Of a DNA stretch of 64,000 nucleotides, positions 57,267-64,000 are shown in pieces. The position numbers and the translations under genes are program-made. This DNA is from Zygnema cylindricum. Its lineage: Eukaryota > Streptophyta > Zygnematophyceae > Zygnematales > Zygnemataceae. The stretch lies in NCBI GenBank assembly GCA_037447655.1, contig JBBHKE010000909.1:32244-96243 (forward strand), given 5' to 3'. The notes below the pieces were generated by a model. That model did no database searches and was not told the origin of the DNA. It was given only the letters and a program-made list of their open reading frames with translations. Every line of letters begins with the position of its first letter. The stretch's first letter is position 1.

Positions 57267-57282
57267 GGTTGGGCCCCTAACC
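57267..57282 (-). promoter_or_regulatory. E10 primer-binding site, diverged
   Basis: In sense orientation GGTTAGGGGCCCAACC follows the LTR end AAATTGCA. It is the same half-tRNA-type site with two or three changes. Confidence 0.65.
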
Positions 57283-57990
57283 TGCAATTTTGTGTCCCAC
57301 ATTGGACTACAGAATGCAATGAGCCTCTAGATTTTTTTGACTAACCCATCCTCAATTAGAACCACTGCTACCCAAGCAAGACAATAGACTATTTGACTGC
57401 ACCCCCATGCAGTCTGGACTACCTTGTGCCCATAGCTAAAAAAATTACTAAAAACGCCCAACCAGGCGATATGTTATGAAGTGGTAAAGATGCCAATATT
57501 TATACAAGCTTGTTGGGAGAGAGGCGGCTACTTCCTCAATCCTCTAAGTCCTAAACCTCTCTCACAAGCTCTTTCTACTGATGTACAAACCAATCAAAAG
57601 AGTGTATAGTACAAAAATGTACTGTGGCTGATTTTCTTTTTGTACGGCTTGTGTATGATAAGGCCATGGAGTGGACACCTGTCTTCTTTGGATTTGTCCT
57701 CATACTCCTCGGGATTCCTGCTTCCCAATGCTACCTTGCAATATTGCGCTTGGTCATATTACGCCCAAAAACCGCTAAAGCGACCATTCCGAGATCTCGG
57801 CGATGATGCGATTTGTCGCATCCAAACCGGCTTTAAATACTAGACATTGGAAACAGATGTTCGACACATTTGTTTCATGCGAATTCATGTTCGCATTGTT
57901 ATGTAACTCGTTTCCATGTTTCTTATCCATAATTCCGTTTATCGGATTAATGAACGTATACCTTGTTAAATAGTTTGTTGAGAAAATAAT
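57283..57990 (-). mobile_element. 5' LTR (LTR-D type) of E10
   Basis: Its inner end TGCAATTTTGTGTCCCACAT is the reverse of the LTR-D end at 46340. It has a - strand TATAAATA near 57497-57504 preceded by the conserved GTAGCCGCCTCTCTCCC block. In sense orientation ATGTGGGACACAAAATTGCA near the inner end keeps an open ATG in the gag frame. The outer end is approximate. Confidence 0.7.
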
Positions 57991-58740
57991 CCTAAGTTAG
58001 TTCAGAAGATAGTGCATTAAAGGGAGAGAGCGCAGTGGCGCAATGGAGAAGCACAGTGCAGATGTGCAAAGTGGAATAACTTTCTTGTTAAATTTTTAAA
58101 TCGAGCATACGACCAAACGATCTTTATCTACAGAGAAAGAGCTTTCGAACGAGTTATAGAGAGCAAGATTTGGATACGTAGATCAAAAGTTACAGGCGTG
58201 CAAAGCAGAAGCTTCTAGAAGGTTCCACAGGAAACGGTATGGACTTTTCCGAGGTGGTTCCTAAGTGTTTCCTTGGAGTTTCGGGGACATGTCTAGTAGG
58301 TTCTTGTGACGTGGAGAGCCACGAGTTTCGGGGACATGTCTAGTAGGTTCTTGTGACGTGGAGAGCCACGAGAAGGACACTTGTCAATAAGTTAGAGTTA
58401 GAAATGTCTAGAATGTCTAGAAGGGTAGAGTAGAAAAGAGTATATATGAAGTAGGAGAAGTAGACAAATATATACAATTGGAGAATTGGTTGTGACCATA
58501 GCTGAAGAGATAGTAAGAGTCCCTATAGTGAGAAAGCATTGTAACTCTGTGTGAGTTGAGATACAAAGATAAGTGAAGCCTTGTAAAGAGAACTTGGAGA
58601 TAATAAAGTGATTCTTCTTGTGAGGAAAATTTGAGCAAGTGTGCTTTTACTTTGTGAGTGAATTCTTTGTGGCTTCGGAATATTCTTGAGTGACTTGTGA
58701 GAGAGTTTTTGCTTTGTGAAGCTAGATTGTTGCATGATGA
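57991..58740 (+). mobile_element. Probable LTR of another copia family
   Basis: TCTAGAATGTCTAGAAGG precedes a TATATATGAAG near 58440 and AATAAAG near 58602, the layout of a + strand LTR promoter and polyadenylation region. A 47-bp tandem duplication (units starting 58277 and 58324, AGTTTCGGGGACATGTCTAG) lies in it. No partner was found. Confidence 0.45.
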
Positions 58741-58769
58741 GTGAGGCCCACAAAATTCAACATAGTTAT

Positions 58770-58885
58770 CAAACCCAATGTACTCTAACGAACTCTTATG
58801 ACAGACCAGCTAAAGCTGACGGCTACGCTCCGCTTTGCCGGTTGGAGGTTCGAGTCCTGCCGGACTCACCTTTTGTTAAGAGTGA
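58770..58885 (+). other. tRNA-like block with perfect B box
   Basis: CAGCTAAAGCTGACGGCTACGC (A-box position) is followed by GGTTCGAGTCC (B box) and then CCTTTT. The 5' side lacks a strand pairing with GGACTCACC, so it is not a tRNA gene. It is antisense to a - strand LTR (58,74x-58918 plus 60102-60278) that is split by the solo LTR-C. Confidence 0.5.
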
Positions 58886-58918
58886 CTTATGTCACTCCTT
58901 TGTTTTGGCTATGGAGCT

Positions 58919-60101
58919 TGTTGTTTTGAAAACTTAGTTTCGTGCGTACTACACACTTTGTTGTCACGCGAAGTTTCGTGCGTAATTTGTTAAATGAATT
59001 TACTTTGGAGGTTCGAATGGATTCGCGGATTGGGGGGGTGAACAAAGAGATATATTGTTTTGGGACGAACGAAATAGTAATTGAGTGACTCGGAATACGT
59101 TTGCAAATGGACGGCGGATCGCGAAGCGATCCGATGTGAAATGTACGAAATGTTGAATATGTACGCCGCCGGTACGGAGCGTCTTGTTTAGACAGGTGTA
59201 CTTCATTTGCGACACGCTCATTTATTGCAAAGGACGCATGTTCAGTACGGAAAATATTTTGAAGGTACGGTTTAATTTCGGCAAGTGGGTCATGGTACAT
59301 TTGGAGGGCGGACGGCGTCCGCCGATATTTTTCAAGGAATCGCAATTTTGATGACGTGGTATCAAGTGAACCATACTTATGTGATGTCAGTTCACTACGT
59401 GGTTTCGTCCACAAGTGAATAATCAAATTGATACTCAGTACGCGGATTTTATGGAAGCGTCGGTGTAAATATTTTGATTTAACATTGTTTTGTCTTTTTG
59501 CGCATTAATTATTAGTGTAGAATTACATTTTCTGACATACCTTGAATTATTTAGGTATACTCATATTAATTTAAGTAGATGGAAAATTACGTACGGCTGG
59601 TATGCCTCCGTGTATTTAGTAGTAAGCCTGAGTGTATATATTGTAGAACTTAGTCATTTCAGAACATGGGAACTTTCTGTACCAAAACTGTTTATGATCA
59701 TTTTTAGTAATTTTGTCTGAGTATTGCTCTCAGATCTGATGTCAGAATTATCTGAAATTCTTTATGTGTGTTCCTCTTTATATTTTTAATATTGTCACAG
59801 ATTTGCAGGCCTATTGTGTGCCTGGTGTGTGTTTTACTTCATTGTGAAGTTAGTCTGTTTTATCAAAGTTCTGGCAGACTTTTTTTCTGCAACTTTGACT
59901 AGATGATGTGATCACTCTGTTCAATATTTTTGTCTGAAACTTTGTGAGGTTATTTTTTAGCCTAGAAAATATCTGTGTTTGAAGTTTCAGCTTGATTTGT
60001 TATATCTGTAGAATTCTGTGTTGATTCAAATTAGGTTGTTTTTGGGTAGTCTGTGGTGCTTCCGAGGGTAAATCCATGGTTGAAAATGGCTATGGACAAC
60101 A
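58919..60101 (+). mobile_element. Solo LTR-C with target duplication GAGCT
   Basis: TGTTGTTTTGAAAACTTAG to GGCTATGGACAACA, with GAGCT exactly on both sides (58914-58918 and 60102-60106) and no internal sequence. It inserted in another LTR in the opposite orientation. Confidence 0.93.
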
Positions 60102-60278
60102 GAGCTGAGGCAGCCATGGCTCCATCTCCCTCTCTCTCCTTCGGTGACTACAACAAGTATAGGGGTTAGAGAGAGGAGGTGGAGGCAGGTTGCCTATGTT
60201 TTTTTTTTTCTATTTTAGTCTATTATAACGTAGAAAATTCCCTCTAAATCTATTGATTTCAACACTAATACCTACATT
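60102..60278 (-). mobile_element. Outer part of a - strand LTR split by the solo LTR-C
   Basis: GCAGCCATGGCTCC...GGTGACTACAACAAG...GTAGAAAATTCCC is the reverse of the beginning of LTR-A/B/E types. In sense orientation it would start TGTTGAAATCAATAG. Confidence 0.6.
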
Positions 60279-60514
60279 GTAGGCATTTGCATATTTGAGC
60301 TGCATTTTCCAACTTTAGTTATGTCATCATGAGTTTCTCAGTCAAGGAGTTCTTGATAACCCTTAGACACTCACGGTTCTTCTTCTCCCATCCACTTGAT
60401 GTTTTGGTCAAAGTCCCATCCACCACATCAAATAGTTCCATCATCTTGAAGTAGCTCTTGAGCACATACATTTAGTAGTGATAATTAGATCCAAAAAATA
60501 TGGGTAGTCATGGG
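60279..60514 (-). pseudogene. E12 copia gag N-terminal fragment
   Basis: In sense orientation after the primer site it reads in the family pattern P.F.G..Y, then VLKSYFKMMELFDVVDGTLT, related to the E9 gag (SYLKQVKLYDVVSD). It is truncated at about 60279. Confidence 0.7.
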
Positions 60515-60529
60515 GGTGGGCCCATAACC
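60515..60529 (-). promoter_or_regulatory. E12 primer-binding site, half-tRNA-iMet type
   Basis: In sense orientation GGTTATGGGCCCACC, identical to E3, directly after LTR-C. Confidence 0.85.
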
Positions 60530-61838
60530 TGTTGTCCATAGCCTACGTAAGCCATGGATTACTCTCAGAAGCACCACAGGCTACCCCCAATAAAAGTTGT
60601 GTTTCAGACAACATAGATTACTCCAAAGCAAACTAAATCACTTCAAACTGCACCAATATGTTGTATACTATAGACACTATTAAATCTTAATGTAAAAGTC
60701 AAATCCACCAAGGAATCTTAAAGATATAAGCTCTAGAGTTTCCCAAAAACAGCTGACAGCCTTTCAAACTAACCAAGTAGACTTCTCACATTATTGTACA
60801 GAGATAACAAAACAGAGTGAAACTAAACACATGAATAGTGTTGAAATCTTAGAATATCTTCAAAAAATTTCACATCAAAACATCAATAAAAATGATCACA
60901 CCAATAGGTCAAAGTTGCAAAAAAACAGTCTGCCATTACTTTAATAAAAATGAATGTGATACTAAAATAAACTAAGTCCTAAAAGTTTATACTCATAGAG
61001 TAACCAACTGGGTTGTATACTAATCCTAGATCAATACCTCTCACTAAGTACTGTACAGGATTAAAACAATGTACGTCTAATGTACTTGATGTACGTCCAA
61101 ACCCTAATTGACACTTGCCGCTAATGAACAGTGAAACACTATTTTATAGTGGGCTAAACTACAAACAAATCTTTCTCAACTATTTACAAACATAATTCCG
61201 TACGAAAAGTGTTACTGATGCTTAAACAACACCAGTCATATATGTCTAGTTGACTGTGGTAGTACAATGCGAAACTCTTGAGTATGTGTCGGTGATAAAG
61301 TATATGACACAGAGTGCTTAAGTCATTTGTGGTCCCCGCGTGAATCGCGTCCTCAATAGTGTGAACCTCCAAAAATATCGGCGGACGCCGTCCGCCCTTC
61401 AAATGTACCATGAGCCACTTTGTCGAAGTGGAAATGTGCCACTTAAATCGTGTCCATACTAAGACTGCGTCTTTCACCATAAATATCGGTAACTCATTTA
61501 TTGTCCACTTGACAAACATGACGTGCCGTACTTTTGATGTATTTTCCACAAATTCCGTCAATGTTGTTATATTACATATCAAACGCTTTGTAATGTTTCA
61601 TGTCAGATCGCTTTCGCGATCTGCCGTCCATTTCAAATGCTTGTTTGCGCCACTCAATTTGACCTTCACGGCACTTAAATATAATCCGTACAGTTACTAC
61701 CCCTAACCGCAAATCCATTCAAACCTCCACGTTAAATCAAGTTAGTACTTACGCATTAAAAATCGCCTCAAGTACGCACGAAACGTCGTGTGCGCACAAA
61801 ATGGCAGTAACGCACGAAACTATCTTTTCAAAACAACA
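60530..61838 (-). repeat. 5' LTR-C of E12
   Basis: TGTTGTCCATAGCC to TTTTCAAAACAACA. In sense orientation the inner end reads ATGGCTTACGTAGGCTATGG, an open ATG in the gag frame. It is inserted beside RNase H coding of E11. Confidence 0.88.
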
Positions 61839-62120
61839 GTGTGGCTTCTGTCTTACCAAAGAATTAATGTGGGTAAAATCTCTGCTCAAAGACTTGGGTT
61901 TAAAAATGGGACTCATAATGTCTTTGTGATAATCAAATTGTTCTCTCTCATAACATCCAAAATATTTCAAAATAAACAAATAATCTTTCAAATAAAGTTG
62001 AAATAAATGGTCAAATGTTTCATGAAAGTGATAAATATGGGTTATATGATGAACTCAAAACGATTAAGTTGATTAATTGAAGAAGTTGTGGACTTAAATC
62101 GAAGTTGACTAGAATTAAAG
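61839..62120 (+). pseudogene. E11 copia RNase H fragment
   Basis: Reads CGFCLTKELMWVKSLLKDLG followed by degraded CDNQ and HPKYF..K remnants with stops. It ends directly before an LTR-D start. Confidence 0.75.
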
Positions 62121-62860
62121 TGAAAAAAGTATTATAATTGAACTTAAAGAGGTCATCATGGCTGCTGAAAAAAGAAGCTCCACGCGTCAATAGATACCAA
62201 AATAATAGAACGGATTGAACCTAGGTTAGCAATATACTTTATAATCATACGCCTTATCCGTTAAAGCGTAAACAAAACAATGCACGAACGTGGTTTAATA
62301 TTTCATTAAACAGTATCGCACATCTTTTTTACTAAATTAAACGAACTCCACAAAACGGCACATACAGACAACATCACTCACGGACGTGAAATCTAATATG
62401 TGTAAAATATATGATTCGACGGACGTCATCGCCACCGCCAAATCCGAGAGAACCTTTGGTGACTTTCGGACATTGAGGCGCGCATTGCCACATAGCGCCA
62501 CATCATTGGACGTCGAAAAAAAAAGGAGGAGGAACGATGGCTCCCAAACTGACAAGTGTTAACCCAAAGGCCATGTTGTACAATACACCGCGAACCTATT
62601 AGAGTCAATGATGAAATAGCGTCAAAAAATAATTAGCGTTATATATTCTTATTTAGTGCCTGAGACATGGCAAGTTATAGTCCACGTCCTCAATTAGCGT
62701 TATTAATTCTATTTCAGGTGTTGGGGTCAAAATTTAGGGGCACCGTATTAGTGTTATATACTCTAATAGCGATTGGCGGTGTAGCGTACAATAAGTACAA
62801 TCAGCCACTGTACCTTCTTGTACTATATGTTGATTTTGGAAAACTTTAAGGCTCAATAAA
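62121..62860 (+). mobile_element. 3' LTR-D of E11, with MITE insertion
   Basis: It starts TGAAAAAAGTATTATAATTG. From about 62200 it follows the LTR-D at 45348 (tRNA-like block CGGATTGAACC...CGCCTTATCCGTTAAAGCG; AGGAACGATGGCTCCC; CAGCCACTGTACCTT). Alignment is interrupted by the 62586-62785 element. Its 3' end is not defined. Confidence 0.65.
62586..62785. mobile_element. 200-bp MITE with 8-bp target duplication
   Basis: GTACAATA flanks both sides (62578-62585 and 62786-62793). Ends are CACCGCGAACCTATTAG and, in reverse, CACCGCCAATCGCTATTAG. The related LTR-D at 45348 lacks it at this point, which confirms the insertion. The 8-bp duplication fits hAT. Confidence 0.8.
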
Positions 62861-64000
62861 TTAGTATGACGGCAAAAAGGCAGTAGTTTGTAGCGTAAGT
62901 TTCACAAAGATATGCGTCATCACTTGAGTGCAGTACAAGACAACACAACTGTGACGCCGACAGAACAGCGCAGTTGCTATGCATAAAGAGCAGCGCAGCA
63001 GCGCATTTGCTATTCAAACAGAGTAGCGAAGCAGTGACGTTGCGACGCAAGCAAAAAAGAGTAGTTGCGGTTACTTTGGATATGATCCGTACAGAAAACG
63101 CAACTACTTTTATCTTGGATATGATTCGGTACAGGACACCGCGGCCACGGGTGATATAAATGTGATTCGGTACAGGACAACGCAACTGCGATTGATATGA
63201 ATCAATTCAACGAACGAGATTCATAAGAATATCACAAGTGACTTAGCCGACAAGTATTTGTACAATCACTTGATATAGATTTTGAGTAATATTGACTCTA
63301 CGATGATAGATTGGGTTGGCAGGATTAAGAACACATAGATCTTAGTAGTTGGGTTGATTTTGGACGTATCTCTCAGATACACTTGTATTGGTGGTACAAC
63401 ACCGAGAGTATAAGACTTAGGACTTGGTGTATTTTTATGTATCCAGACTTCCAAGTAGTAAACTGCTGACAGTTTTTGGGAAACTTGTGAGTATTATATC
63501 TTTGGTATTGTCAAGTCAATTCTACTAAAACTTTGAGATTTGTCAGTGTTTATGCTACTCTATATTCTGATAGAGTGTTGTGAGGTTTGGATGCTTGTAT
63601 AAGAATCGATGAGCACTTGAAAACAACTGTTTGGTAGGATTCTTGATAGCTTCTGAGAGTGTATCATGTCTGTTGTTCTGAGACAATTACTGGCACTGAA
63701 GATGAAGAAGATGCAGCAGTAGTCATCGTAGAACAAATCAAGAGAGGAAGCTTCCACAAATACCGATGGCTGAACAGAAACTTTGACAGACTATAACTTT
63801 CAGAAAGCTCTAAACGTCCTGAAAATTTGCCACAATGTAGCTAACATACAAAGGAACACACACACAAAATTTAAATCAATTCCGCTCACAAATCTGTGAG
63901 ATATGTAGAAATGAAATTACATAAAACTGAGTGTACAGTTTTCATATCATTTGTTCCTAAAAATCAAATTCACTAAGTCCTACTTTTATACACCGAAACT
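62861..64000. other. Unassigned end of window
   Basis: GCAGCG/AGAGCAGCG repeats occur near 62960-63060, and GATATGAT.CG.TACAG repeats at about 63075, 63117 and 63165. A transposon-like sequence with CTTAGGACTTGGTG near 63415 follows. No gene recognised. Confidence 0.4.

Noticed and set aside
58790-58880. Functional tRNA gene with a perfect B box
   Set aside because: No 5' strand pairs with the GGACTCACC side, and it lies within an LTR.

Overview
The window looks like nuclear DNA of a land plant, most likely an angiosperm; I cannot name the species. The evidence is a plant-type cathepsin B gene with GT-AG introns, an F-box gene whose C-terminus resembles phloem protein 2 (PP2), many Ty1/copia LTR retrotransposons, miniature inverted-repeat elements, and long CT/GA tracts. 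Only two loci look like host genes.

Bases 1-14,600 are the genic part. Nine exons of cathepsin B can be joined on the + strand from 2449 to 8003 without a frame break (948 nt). One exon is only 5 nt long. The signal-peptide exon was not found. Several splice junctions of this gene have been tandemly duplicated into the neighbouring introns. On the - strand an uninterrupted F-box/PP2-like ORF lies at 12600-14126, downstream of a long CT tract. Between and after the two genes are small inverted-repeat elements, two of them (10263 and 15527) from one family.

Bases 17,200-64,000 are almost entirely transposon. Several insertions can be ordered by their 5-bp target duplications. An old copia element on the - strand (E2, 22.27-25.39 kb) is cut by a + strand copia element (E4). 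The 5' LTR of E4 is split by a nearly intact copia element (E3, 26224-32666, target duplication CTTGG). The integrase gene of E4 is split by E5 (34680-49821, target duplication GAAGG), and the E4 integrase resumes at 49822. Inside E5 lie a decayed DDE transposase gene with a CENP-B-type DNA-binding region (36.2-41.7 kb), an unrecognised coiled-coil ORF in the transposase's first intron, further copia pieces and other LTRs. From 50 to 64 kb there are solo LTRs with clean target duplications, more broken copia elements, and a 200-bp miniature element inserted in an LTR.

The copia elements share an unusual arrangement. Directly after the 5' LTR comes a primer-binding site matching the anticodon arm of initiator tRNA-Met, not its 3' end. 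It lies inside the gag reading frame, and gag starts at an ATG within the LTR itself. The same LTRs carry paired stem-loops and an antisense tRNA-like block. I regard this as the most interesting system in the window, followed by the 5-nt exon and the CENP-B-type transposase.
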